From assembly GCA_014801785.1 (NCBI GenBank), contig JAAVDN010000009.1, forward strand, positions 1 through 64,000: 64,000 nucleotides of DNA, in the 5' to 3' direction. The stretch is from Bacteroides sp. Lineage in GTDB: Bacteria; Bacteroidota; Bacteroidia; Bacteroidales; Muribaculaceae. The notes under the pieces were generated by a model. It saw nothing but the letters and a program-made list of their open reading frames with translations. It ran no database searches and was not told where the DNA came from. Position numbers and translations under genes: made by a program. Shown one piece after another: positions 55,201-64,000 of this stretch; the stretch's first letter is position 1, and the number at the start of each line of letters is the position of its first letter.

Positions 55201-58200
55201 ACGGTGCTGCCATCCCTGTAAAACTGAATAACTATATCGGCAATCTTGAAGAACAGATTCGACAATCCAATACGGCACCGACTGTCCCACAAAACACACT
55301 TGCTCCTTCCGGATTTATGGGAAGTGGCAAAAACCGTGTGTCTTTCGGAACCGCTAAGCCTTCTAAGGTTCTTGCACCCAAAGGGTATCATTGGGAAAAG
55401 ACAAAAAATCTCGCAAGCCGTCTATCCAATCCTCAGATGGAAGGATTCCAGCGTGCTCTTGCTGAAAAAGAGGCTGCCTGGCAAAATCTGAGAAACGTTC
55501 AATCGGCAACCCAAGGAACTATTGATGCCGCTAAAAATCCAAGGACCCCGTATATTGATAGGATGACCTCCATATCGAATACGTTGAGTACCCGGGCAAA
55601 TACAGCGCTCTTTACGTTGGGGCATGCCCTGAATGCGGTTGATCGGCACAATAATACAATCAGCTCATTACAGGCTGAATTACAGAATGTTGAAAGTCAG
55701 ATGCAGCCGTTTATGGCCGCCAAATCTCTTAAGCCGGCCCAGGCATCCCAACTGACCAACCTTGCTGTCAGATCCAACGAGCTGAAGCAGCAGATTGCCG
55801 AAAACAAGAATTTGCTTAATCAGCACAAGGAGATAGCACGAAAAGCTGATAGATCCCACCAAATCCTAACTCAGCGTAAAAATGCCATAGATGCGGCCCG
55901 CGCTATGGAAGAAAATTCTGTAAGGTCAGCCATGCTTGCACAGCCTATGGCTGAACGCCGGAATGCAAGGGCGGCTTATACACAGGCTCGTAGGAATGCA
56001 AATGCCTATACTCATGGCTATCAGCTCACTGCGGATGAGTCAGCAAAACCTTCAAAAGCTCCAAAATTGGCAAAGATACCCCATCGTGTCAGAACACAGA
56101 GCGGAGAACTTTTAAGTGTTGAGCAACTGAGGGCTCAGGCTCAAAATGCAATGTTGCCTTTTGCTCAAAGCAAAGAGCAACTGAATATGCTGACAAAACA
56201 TCGTCGGTATTTCCGTCAGGCCGTAGCAACGACTGGCATTATGCCTACTCCGAGTATGGAAGCACCTCAAATGCTGAAATACTTGCAGGGTGTATCGACT
56301 CAGATGCAGAAAGCAAGTGTTGCTGTACCCTGGACTTTGCAGAGTCAGATTAATAAACTTGAAGGCGAGGTTGCTAAGGCCAATGGCGTAGGCCAGCCCA
56401 CCCAATCTCGTGGGACTGGTATGGCACCTCTGCGCACCGGGCAGCCAAAACCTTTCTTCGATCGTTCCCGTAAATGGGCTTATCCATTTACGGGCCAGAC
56501 CTCTTTTGGTGCTCGCACTCCAATGGCTGTAGATATGGCCAAGGGTATGGGTGTGATGTTTGCGATTGGTGGCGCAATGTCGGCCATTGGAAGCTCCTTC
56601 AGTCAGGCGATGGAATATCAGAACACCATGCGCACTACTCAGGCCATTCTTCAGAATGGAACAGACTCATATAGTCAAAATTCGTTCAAGAATATGGAGG
56701 CCACTGTGCGTAATGTTGGTGTTAAGACAAAATTCTCTGCTCCTGAAGTCGCCAGTGCTGCCAAGTTTCTTGCAATGGCAGGATATGATATAGACGCTAT
56801 CAATGCTGCCATACGACCTATCGCAGACCTTGCACTTATTGGAGATTCTGATTTAGGAGAGACTGCTGATAAGATGACCAACATTATGACCACCTTCCAG
56901 ATCGCTCCTGAGCGTATGCGTGAGGCGGCAAATATAATGGCCACTACTGCTACTCGATCTAACACAGACCTTATGATGTTGGCCGAGTCTGCTAAGTATG
57001 GTGGTGCAGTTGCAAATATGTATGGGCGCAATGATCCTTATTTGTTTGCTGATACAATGGCGATATTCGGTGTTATGGGTAATGCTGGTATTCAGGCTTC
57101 TTCTGCTGGTACTGCATTGCGAATGATGTACCAAAACATCTTTAATCCAAATAAAAAGCAGGCTGCTATATTGCAACATTTGGATGACAAATACGGGATT
57201 TCAACGGTTGATGCTAATGGTAATAAAAGATCTATGGCAGACATCATTATTGACATGGCTAATCAGATTCCGGATGATGTAATGCCAGATATTGTAGGTA
57301 AATTATTTAGGATAACAGCTCAATCAGGAGCAAACTCAACAATAGTTTCCGCCAAAGATATTGCATTAGAGGCAGCTGGAGGTGATGCTAATGTTGCATC
57401 TCAACTTATTAATGAAACAAATGAGTTAGTAGATAGACTTAGTGAGAAGAAAAATAGTAAAAAACAACTAAGTTCTTTAGCCGCTCTTATTCAGGCCAAC
57501 CGTAATTCTGTCAGTGGCAACATCTCAGGAGCCATTGCCGAAGAGAAACAGAACCCCATCTCTGGTCTTTGGGCCCAGGTTACTTCAACATTTACTGAAG
57601 GCATTGTTCAGGCATTTGAAAATCGTCAAGGTGACTTTGAGGAAATGCTGAAAAAACTCAGAGATTATCTTGCCAAGCCTGAAACAATTCAGATGATGCA
57701 GAACCTTTTCGATATGATTATTGAAATCGGTAAGGTAATGGCATGGTTTGTGAAAATATGGGCTTCCATTTACAATACTGCTCCTGGGTTAATCAAGACT
57801 TGGGTAACTGCTCAGATGATGTTCACCCAGTTTGGTTCTCTCGTTGCTCCAATAATATCTTTGATTGGCGTATTTGACCGTCTCAAAGGATCTATTATGA
57901 CATTGGCCGGCATATCGTCTGTTGGTGGCGCAACAATGACGGGGAATATAACCAGAAATGCTATCGCAGGAACAGCTACAAACGCAGCCCTTCTTGTTCC
58001 TACACCTGGTGCCAGTCAAAAATTTGCTGGCAAAATAGGATCTAAGGTTAATTCTGCTATGGCTACAAATGCGATTCTTGCAGGAGAATTAGCATTAAGT
58101 GGTGCCTCTAAATCCAGCACACTAAATACGCTTAATCAAGAAACAGCACTACATTATAAGGCGGTTCAAGAAAGATACTATAGGAGATATGGTTGGGCAA

Positions 58201-60101
58201 GAGCAGGAGCAGCTTTTAGAACTGCTGCAACCTCTGTACCAACTATGGCTTCATTTGCCCCGATGTTTGGTGGACTGAAGAGTATGGTAATGAATTTGTT
58301 TGTCGGATTTAGCAGAGCGATAGGGTTTCTTGTAAATCCCATATCTTTGGCCACTATAGCTATTGGTAGTTTAGGGTATGGCCTGTATAAGCTCAAACAG
58401 CGAATGGATGGCACTACTGAAGTTCAACAAATTGCGGCTCAAAAAGCTAAAGTTGCGGCTCAATCAACTGCACGAGAGTTAGCCATTCAAGGTAAATGGC
58501 ACAATGAATTAGGGGCTAACAGAGTGATTGAAGGTTCTGTAATCCACGCACCGCAATCAGAGAAAGTACAAGATTACCTGAAAGATCAAGAAAGATTCCA
58601 GCAGACTTATAATATTTTATGGAATAATCTTGCACAAGATGCGTCTAAGAAATCTATAAACGACACAGTAAATGAGTGGCGCAGCATTATCAAGAATAAT
58701 TCTGCCTATAAACTTGCTTTAGGTGACAAATATTCTGAATACGCTGGAGCTGATTTAACGAAATGGACGAACAGTAATAAGATGTGGAATCGTGGTCCCA
58801 ATGATTTGATTGCTACTATCCATGATATTTGGGTAGAACAAGATGATCATGCCATTGATCTCCAAAAAAGAATAGTTCAGGGCGCATTAATGGTCGAGGG
58901 TGCAAATAGCAGCATTACTCAAAAATATGTAAATGACATTATTGCACTTCGAGAGAGGGTGATCAATAAAGAAATTGATGAGCATGCTTATCAAGAGGAA
59001 ACTCAGAAAATTCTCAATATGGTAAAAGGTCTATTACCTTCTAACCCTCTGGATGCTTCAAATATGACACCAGAAGAGTTAAAAAACACCAGTAACAGAA
59101 GTGTTTTTGCTCCTTATCAGGATGCTATCTTTAATGTATTGAATGCTTACATTAGAGGTGACTATGGTACGGAAACGGGGGCCATAAACGCATGGCAAGA
59201 TCTAACGCTCAGAAATGAAAATGGTGGTCTTGCCAGTGGGTTGATTGTGTGGTCTCAACAGTGGTATGATAAGTTGGCAAATATCGCTAAAGATATGCAA
59301 CTTACAGATACTTTCTTTTCGCCAGATGGTACTCATCAAGAAAATATGAAAATCATATTATCTATGATGCCTGATACCAGTAAGTTTGATGCCTCATCTA
59401 TTGTGGAGCAGGTTCGTCAAAAAATTAATAATTTCCAGCTTACATTACAGCAATTCTCTGATATGCTGTCAACAGTATATGATATGCTCAAACAAGCTGG
59501 TATTCTTGACGAAAATGACAATAATAGATATCAATTCATTAGAGGACAGCTGACTGGGCAGAAATTCACGTCTCATACAGTTCGCAAATATTGGCAAGAT
59601 AATATCGGAATTAATCATAATTCAGAATGGGTTAAAGCTGGTATTTCTGAAAATGACTATGTGAATTGGATGATGGGTGTAAAAGGAGCCATGAGTGATC
59701 TTGACATAAGTAAAAAACTTGGTAGGGCAATTACTCGTAGTCAAGAAAATTCTCAAATGGCAACTAATATAGCCAGAAAAGCTGCAAACTTAGGTAACAA
59801 AAATGCAGCTTTGAAAACGCCTACTGTCTCAACAGCAACTCCTACCCCCACAAACCATCAAACAACTCCAACTGTAAAAGATCAACAAGCATACGCTTCA
59901 CACTATGACAGAAGCGCAGCCAGACCCACTCAGGTTGTGTTTAATATAAACAATCTGGCGAACTTTGACAGAACAACAGTAGCTTCCAGTGCTGAAGAGC
60001 GTGACTTGATGGCTGCAATGGAAGATAGAATTGCCGGAGCAGTATATCAAATGTTTGCAGAAGCCTCTAATCAGGCGCAGCGAGTAATGGATCTTACATA
60101 A
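52284..60101 (+). CDS. tail tape measure protein (TP901-like core)
   Basis: 2605 aa; AMEYQNTMRTTQAIL...FSAPEVASAAKFLAMAGYDIDAINAAIRPIADLALIGDSDLGETADKMTNIMTTF. Confidence 0.92.
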   Translation: MADYKDYIVRYDIIADVTKAAEGLQSIANIAKEFEGPMNTLKTAITQVSQSVYQLKQNSQMTFAPKIDVGAFNNQLRAMVTQVRSAAAEIHTAIFQALSGNPAGTKAAQKGIGSALSGTRSVAAIKKDIEDYNKELDKLLGTPKKNKKGETIRSRDGLIQMNKNGLAKATAQEQAKYQGKLLQLESQKRTLQAMIQQRKAELAVAEKLEKETAAQQAKAAKAQSKIVSAPTSKSTATSQPAKLTNVTPAVIREWKKAFGDAKSKALTVNIRGNATGAGGALTVIEQIQSSLKALQSQGTFNINPILNTEGFAAAEAQLKRLAGLSAAVVAPFTPKDTKAQTGKPSNLVSALTKDEKTKLTNAQKQIKAWNEKIAPIQSRLDANRAISEDQRTPAIKGQITRDTKTLAAYQANRAEQENIVRTLQGKSTAATQPASKTAKPLALDIVGNLSKINVTAKAPVVSVIGEITKLQGKVSEAIPVNVRIIADQVAASVKSIPTPTLDVRVNLLTDKAQQQLQTLAAQSKPVAKPVKSTGTTTSVTKGKQSGAKAPITGTVDTKDILSQIKNIPRQTIPLAVKLMWERGAIGRQEQIKKLAGNIPPITLNFETTAALVKLKEFIAKVRASSPQNIKLTTTGVVANATPATTTSPTQKAPTTVAAATKGKKTVTAGQKKPTVGDSTKGSVQTKPQSVALKLDTSAAVAALEEFIAKVRASSPQNIKLTATGMPPVGTQQNATAPATNTVPPVAPIMPPATGGTTQKGQKQSGHTGHQPLTAQERYNKQRQQSEDRARKQIADNRFRAAKRQEYTSQHQAWYNQQQALYNKLFDPVKKPDLNWAYREEQKRAAELAKMREDAKTAFAKPTPFEQQEINRHNQFLARQEEAKKISSTTSISSHRNKLGKMRSAIRNSILPFVSNQGDLESIFKNYKSFAKVNQAWGTIGSDGKNIPFVPTPGMPNGQMLRYLTDVKTQMQADGAAIPVKLNNYIGNLEEQIRQSNTAPTVPQNTLAPSGFMGSGKNRVSFGTAKPSKVLAPKGYHWEKTKNLASRLSNPQMEGFQRALAEKEAAWQNLRNVQSATQGTIDAAKNPRTPYIDRMTSISNTLSTRANTALFTLGHALNAVDRHNNTISSLQAELQNVESQMQPFMAAKSLKPAQASQLTNLAVRSNELKQQIAENKNLLNQHKEIARKADRSHQILTQRKNAIDAARAMEENSVRSAMLAQPMAERRNARAAYTQARRNANAYTHGYQLTADESAKPSKAPKLAKIPHRVRTQSGELLSVEQLRAQAQNAMLPFAQSKEQLNMLTKHRRYFRQAVATTGIMPTPSMEAPQMLKYLQGVSTQMQKASVAVPWTLQSQINKLEGEVAKANGVGQPTQSRGTGMAPLRTGQPKPFFDRSRKWAYPFTGQTSFGARTPMAVDMAKGMGVMFAIGGAMSAIGSSFSQAMEYQNTMRTTQAILQNGTDSYSQNSFKNMEATVRNVGVKTKFSAPEVASAAKFLAMAGYDIDAINAAIRPIADLALIGDSDLGETADKMTNIMTTFQIAPERMREAANIMATTATRSNTDLMMLAESAKYGGAVANMYGRNDPYLFADTMAIFGVMGNAGIQASSAGTALRMMYQNIFNPNKKQAAILQHLDDKYGISTVDANGNKRSMADIIIDMANQIPDDVMPDIVGKLFRITAQSGANSTIVSAKDIALEAAGGDANVASQLINETNELVDRLSEKKNSKKQLSSLAALIQANRNSVSGNISGAIAEEKQNPISGLWAQVTSTFTEGIVQAFENRQGDFEEMLKKLRDYLAKPETIQMMQNLFDMIIEIGKVMAWFVKIWASIYNTAPGLIKTWVTAQMMFTQFGSLVAPIISLIGVFDRLKGSIMTLAGISSVGGATMTGNITRNAIAGTATNAALLVPTPGASQKFAGKIGSKVNSAMATNAILAGELALSGASKSSTLNTLNQETALHYKAVQERYYRRYGWARAGAAFRTAATSVPTMASFAPMFGGLKSMVMNLFVGFSRAIGFLVNPISLATIAIGSLGYGLYKLKQRMDGTTEVQQIAAQKAKVAAQSTARELAIQGKWHNELGANRVIEGSVIHAPQSEKVQDYLKDQERFQQTYNILWNNLAQDASKKSINDTVNEWRSIIKNNSAYKLALGDKYSEYAGADLTKWTNSNKMWNRGPNDLIATIHDIWVEQDDHAIDLQKRIVQGALMVEGANSSITQKYVNDIIALRERVINKEIDEHAYQEETQKILNMVKGLLPSNPLDASNMTPEELKNTSNRSVFAPYQDAIFNVLNAYIRGDYGTETGAINAWQDLTLRNENGGLASGLIVWSQQWYDKLANIAKDMQLTDTFFSPDGTHQENMKIILSMMPDTSKFDASSIVEQVRQKINNFQLTLQQFSDMLSTVYDMLKQAGILDENDNNRYQFIRGQLTGQKFTSHTVRKYWQDNIGINHNSEWVKAGISENDYVNWMMGVKGAMSDLDISKKLGRAITRSQENSQMATNIARKAANLGNKNAALKTPTVSTATPTPTNHQTTPTVKDQQAYASHYDRSAARPTQVVFNINNLANFDRTTVASSAEERDLMAAMEDRIAGAVYQMFAEASNQAQRVMDLT
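54127..54179 (+). repeat. 53-bp direct repeat copy 1 inside tape measure gene
   Basis: identical to 54394-54446. Confidence 0.85.
54394..54446 (+). repeat. 53-bp direct repeat copy 2 inside tape measure gene
   Basis: identical to 54127-54179, offset 267 bp (89 codons). Confidence 0.85.
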
Positions 60102-60104
60102 AGC

Positions 60105-60140
60105 AAAATTGCACCGGGGATTTTTCCCGGTGCAATTTTT
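60105..60140. terminator. terminator hairpin shared by converging genes
   Basis: AAAATTGCACCGGG ... CCCGGTGCAATTTTT. Confidence 0.8.
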
Positions 60141-60708
60141 ATAATTCATTATACGATTCTTGATTATATTTATCATCCAATTTAACATCATCATAAGTTA
60201 GGGTCATTGCTGGCTGCTCTCCGATAATGTCTAACTGTAAGTTTAGTGATGTTAAGTTATCAATAAATGATATACTGCTTTTTACAGAAGCTGTATCTTC
60301 GTAAGCGATCAATGGATGATATTTTGATTTCAAAACGGACGACAACATATCGTAATCATTATAGAATGACTCCATATCATTTACGATTTTGACGAACTGG
60401 ATTTTTCTTACCTTGTTTTGATAAGTGATTAAACTCATAAAATCCCACATTTGTTCCCCGAAACGTATTGGATTATTGTAAACAAATATATCACGATCTA
60501 TTTGATCCATATTATATCCGAGCTGCTTCATTTGTAGTAGAGCTGAATCTTTGGAAGTTTCCCCCAATGTAACCCCCAATACTTCTCGTTTAAGAACAAT
60601 GTCTTGCTCTGCTTTTATTTGGCTATCATTAGAAACAGTCTTCTCTTTTTGTCTATTGCACGCTCCCAGCAAGAAAAAGAATAAAAATAAAATTATTAAT
60701 TGTCTCAT
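60139..60708 (-). CDS. lipoprotein (moron-like)
   Basis: lipobox MRQLIILFLFFFLLGAC. Confidence 0.75.
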   Translation of the reverse strand: MRQLIILFLFFFLLGACNRQKEKTVSNDSQIKAEQDIVLKREVLGVTLGETSKDSALLQMKQLGYNMDQIDRDIFVYNNPIRFGEQMWDFMSLITYQNKVRKIQFVKIVNDMESFYNDYDMLSSVLKSKYHPLIAYEDTASVKSSISFIDNLTSLNLQLDIIGEQPAMTLTYDDVKLDDKYNQESYNEL

Positions 60709-60747
60709 AGTCTTTGAATTTGAAATGGTAGTACCCAAGATGAATTA

Positions 60748-60978
60748 TCAATTTTTATATTTTTCTAATTCATCTTGATACCATTGGGAATTTTCATTCA
60801 TGGTATTCTCAGCTTCTTCTGAATATTTTTGCATCTCATTTTGAGCTTCTATCTGAGTTTTTGTATTCCCATTGATATGGTCTATAAAATAAGACACGCC
60901 CCAACAAACGCCAATACATACGATGGCAGCAAACAATATGCCTATGAGGGTACTCTTTTTGATTTTTTTCATAGCCAT
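60748..60978 (-). CDS. small TM protein (moron-like)
   Basis: MKKIKKSTLIGILFAAIVCIGVCWGVSYFI then charged coil. Confidence 0.65.
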   Translation of the reverse strand: MAMKKIKKSTLIGILFAAIVCIGVCWGVSYFIDHINGNTKTQIEAQNEMQKYSEEAENTMNENSQWYQDELEKYKN

Positions 60979-61153
60979 TTTGAATTTGGTATTATAGTTC
61001 ACAAAACGACATATACCCTTTTCTTATCCGAGATGGTGATTTCGACGCGAAACAGGGATTATGCCACTTTCCAAAAATTTTCTGAAAAGTAATGCAAAAT
61101 TACTAAAAAATAACCAATCTACCAAATTCATTGCTCCAGAACTATTATAGAGT

Positions 61154-62233
61154 ATGAGTACAAGTCTAAATAACCTCGCAATAACAACCACTGGCAGTGC
61201 AATGGCTTCTACTATGGGAGCCTTGTTCAATACTTTGCAGAGCATGGTTGCCAATGGTGGTAGAGATAGTAACTGCAAATTTTACTATAAAGACGGCGCC
61301 GGTGGCTCCCTACTTCAAGTAGCAGTCAAAGGCGTTGTCCGGGGAGCTGTGTCTGAATTAAAAAACGAGGCAGTCAATGCCTTTAATTCACTCCTGAATG
61401 GTAAGAGAACCAAAGATACTGTTGGTGCCGCATGGGTAGAATCCGAGCTGAAGAAACAAGAAGTTGAAGCTAAGGAGTACGGCATGATGCAGGTGGATGG
61501 TGGAACGATATACGCTTTGGATGACTGGGGTGGCATAGCTCCGGAGGCACTGATGTTAGGGATTGAGCTTGACCAAAGTATCACTGTCGCTCAAAAGTTC
61601 CCAGTATATCGGACAAAAGTAGTTGATGCAAAAAAGGGTATCTATAAAGAACAGGCTCCGGAGTCAAAAACCAATATGGTCACAACAAAGACTTTGGTTT
61701 GGTTTGATACCACTGCTCTGATAACAATCAATTCTGATAAAAATCTTATTGCCACTCGCGTAACTGGCCGAGATTACAGTCGAAAAGAACTTGTATCCAA
61801 TGGCGATATAAAGTTCACTGTTTCAGGTCAAATCACCAGTGGTAAGCCTGACATCTATCCGGCAGAAGAGATGCAGAAATTTTACAAAATCATGCAATAT
61901 AAGGGCATTGTCAAAATCAATAATATGGTTCTTGACCAGCTTGGCATTACCCATATTGTCATTGAAAACTTCAATGTTTCTCCACGCCAAGGATATAAGG
62001 CACTCCAGCAATACACATTCTCAGCTATTGGTCTCCAGCCTGAGAACGAGATTGAAATTTCTGAAGATACTATCTCGATCATTCCTCAGAAGAACGTCTC
62101 CGCTAATGATGATGACGGAAGTGAGTGGATGAAGATGTTGAACAACCAACTTGAAGGACTGAAGTCTATGGCCTCTGATGTATTCAAACAAGGAGTGGGC
62201 CTCGCCGCCGGTCTGTTGGAAGATACCTTATAA
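61154..62233 (+). CDS. tail or baseplate protein
   Basis: position after tape measure; 359 aa. Confidence 0.55.
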   Translation: MSTSLNNLAITTTGSAMASTMGALFNTLQSMVANGGRDSNCKFYYKDGAGGSLLQVAVKGVVRGAVSELKNEAVNAFNSLLNGKRTKDTVGAAWVESELKKQEVEAKEYGMMQVDGGTIYALDDWGGIAPEALMLGIELDQSITVAQKFPVYRTKVVDAKKGIYKEQAPESKTNMVTTKTLVWFDTTALITINSDKNLIATRVTGRDYSRKELVSNGDIKFTVSGQITSGKPDIYPAEEMQKFYKIMQYKGIVKINNMVLDQLGITHIVIENFNVSPRQGYKALQQYTFSAIGLQPENEIEISEDTISIIPQKNVSANDDDGSEWMKMLNNQLEGLKSMASDVFKQGVGLAAGLLEDTL

Positions 62234-62236
62234 TTT

Positions 62237-63880
62237 ATGGCTTCAGATTTAACAGCACTCCGAACTCAACGTCCTGATCTGGTTCAGCAGGTCGAATACA
62301 CCCTCACACCCAAATATTATCAGCATAAGGCGTATGAGGATAAACTTGCCATACTTGTATGTCAGATAAAGATATGGAAAGCTAATGGTAATGATTGGTT
62401 TTCCATACCATCTGTCAATCAATGTCTTACAATCCGAGAATGTGAAAGTATTGAGGTATCAGACTCTGCAAAAAATCTTATCAATAAAGCTGTGATAAGA
62501 TTCCCTCGTGGTACTGTCATCAATCTTTCCAGCCGAAAAGAAAAGGATGTTACCAGTGGCGATAAAGCAGATTCTACCGATAAAGAAAATACTCTTATCA
62601 CAGCTAATAATGATGGCGATGTCACAACTTCTCCAACCGCCTTATTTAGTGAAGATGGGATTTCCACCACATCCATGGCCGCCAATTATGATGATAAGGG
62701 ATTGATCGACTTCAACAGAACTAAGACCGAACCGGCATTATTAAGCCCTAATGATGTTGCGGTTGGCAATCGCATTGAAATTCGTTTAGGATATGCCTAT
62801 TCTGAATCGGAGTTTAAGAAAATGAATACCGCCGACAGTGACCCAAATATGGATGTAGTCTTTACAGGCTTCATCACTGCCATCTCAGTAGATACTCCCT
62901 TGGAATTGGAATGTACTAATATGGCCCACATTCTTGCATCTGTCAGCACTCCAAATATTTCTGCCAAAGCCACATTGATGGTTAAGGATTTTCTTGACGA
63001 TGACGGCACTTATCACCTTTTGAAAGATACTGGAATACCCCTTGCTCCGGCAAGTAACGGCTCCACCATATCTGTTAGTGGCGGTTCAATCAGTAATAAT
63101 CTGACAATAGCTGACGTGCTTACTGAATGGAGTAAAAGTGGTGTTCTCTGCATTATGGAAACCAAATCTGATGGCACTGTTCAGTTGCGTGTAGGGTTGA
63201 CTTATTATGCCGGGAAAAGTGGAGGTCTGCCGAATAATGATAAAAAGTACATTACCTATAATGGTGGTAATAACTCAGTCAAACTTATTCAATTTGACTG
63301 GGATGTGGCTCAGGATAAACTGAATCTCAAACGTAATGATAAAAAATATCTTGCGGTCGAAGCACAGGGGCGAACTAAAGACAACCAGTTTTTCAAACTA
63401 ACTCTTCGTAAAAATCCTAATCCTGATGATGAGGGTTGGGTAATTGATAGCGACAGCCAATTTCAGGTTGTGAATCGTCGTAAAGTGAAAGACCGAAAGA
63501 AGATGAAGTTTGTCAATGGTACTTTCAGTACCAAACGTATTGAAGGACACTTGACTGATCCAGCAAAACTTGATAAATATAATGTCATTCAGTATATCTC
63601 GACTAAGGTGGGGATTACTGAAGAGGAATTGATTGAGGAAGCAAAGCAGTATTGGGCCAACTATAATCCTAATGGTATATCCGGCTCAATCGAAATATTT
63701 GGTGATCTTCTTATCCGGCCCACTGATATTGTAGGATTGATAGATGTCCGACAGCCAGAAAAGAATGGGTATTACTATGTTGAAGCAGTTAATACCACTT
63801 TTGGAATGAATGGATATCGGCGTGAACTTCATATCCCATATAAAATCGCAACCTTTTCAAAACCCGTTCAAATCATTTAA
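62237..63880 (+). CDS. tail hub/baseplate protein (Mu gp44/gpD-like)
   Basis: VGNRIEIRLGYAYSE...DVVFTGFITAISVDTPLELECTNMAHIL; 547 aa. Confidence 0.6.
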   Translation: MASDLTALRTQRPDLVQQVEYTLTPKYYQHKAYEDKLAILVCQIKIWKANGNDWFSIPSVNQCLTIRECESIEVSDSAKNLINKAVIRFPRGTVINLSSRKEKDVTSGDKADSTDKENTLITANNDGDVTTSPTALFSEDGISTTSMAANYDDKGLIDFNRTKTEPALLSPNDVAVGNRIEIRLGYAYSESEFKKMNTADSDPNMDVVFTGFITAISVDTPLELECTNMAHILASVSTPNISAKATLMVKDFLDDDGTYHLLKDTGIPLAPASNGSTISVSGGSISNNLTIADVLTEWSKSGVLCIMETKSDGTVQLRVGLTYYAGKSGGLPNNDKKYITYNGGNNSVKLIQFDWDVAQDKLNLKRNDKKYLAVEAQGRTKDNQFFKLTLRKNPNPDDEGWVIDSDSQFQVVNRRKVKDRKKMKFVNGTFSTKRIEGHLTDPAKLDKYNVIQYISTKVGITEEELIEEAKQYWANYNPNGISGSIEIFGDLLIRPTDIVGLIDVRQPEKNGYYYVEAVNTTFGMNGYRRELHIPYKIATFSKPVQII

Positions 63881-63885
63881 TCGTC

Positions 63886-64000
63886 ATGTCACTTAAAGGA
63901 GAAATCAACAAATATTCAGGAGATGTGCGCCGGTCAATCGGTCAGATGGCTCGTCAAGGCATGACCGGGCCAGATGGGGCTGTGCGTGGTACAAAGAAAA
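63886..64000 (+). CDS. virion protein, truncated by window edge
   Basis: MSLKGEINKYSGDVRRSIGQMARQGMTGPDGAVRGTKK. Confidence 0.5.
   Translation, partial: MSLKGEINKYSGDVRRSIGQMARQGMTGPDGAVRGTKK

Overview
The window looks like part of a large contractile-tailed phage or prophage of Bacteroidales-type. The inference rests on PcfJ/PcfK-like, DUF4494-like and DUF2586-like proteins and on leaders without obvious Shine-Dalgarno sites. About 0-41 kb is leftward: a dense operon of small, mostly unknown proteins with an RNase HI, a radical SAM protein, a GNAT, a reverse transcriptase (RT), PcfJ/PcfK, a small tyrosine recombinase, MazG and an HNH protein. About 41.3-64 kb is the rightward virion module: portal, Mu gpF-like protein, ClpP-like protease/scaffold, major capsid protein, two sheath paralogs, tube, tail chaperone with a programmed -1 frameshift, a 2605-aa tape measure and hub proteins. 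No terminase or DNA polymerase was recognised. The most striking object is an ~830-bp non-coding array directly 3' of the RT gene (about 15190-16018, minus strand). It has five units of ~150-180 nt. Each carries a conserved core ATC-N7-TAAAG-NRAYRYRYSA beside a long stem-loop whose sequence differs completely between units. The outer closing stems also differ in sequence but keep pairing, which is internal covariation. I read this as a candidate undescribed RT plus tandem structured-RNA system. Other notable items: a DGR-variable-repeat-like C-type lectin gene with a 17-bp hairpin after its stop, a textbook A_AAA_AAA slippery site with an H-type pseudoknot, a nested scaffold start inside the protease gene, recurrent GTTTCACTT operator-like palindromes, a recurrent AAAGCAGTGT element 17-20 nt upstream of start codons, and two early genes broken by single lesions.
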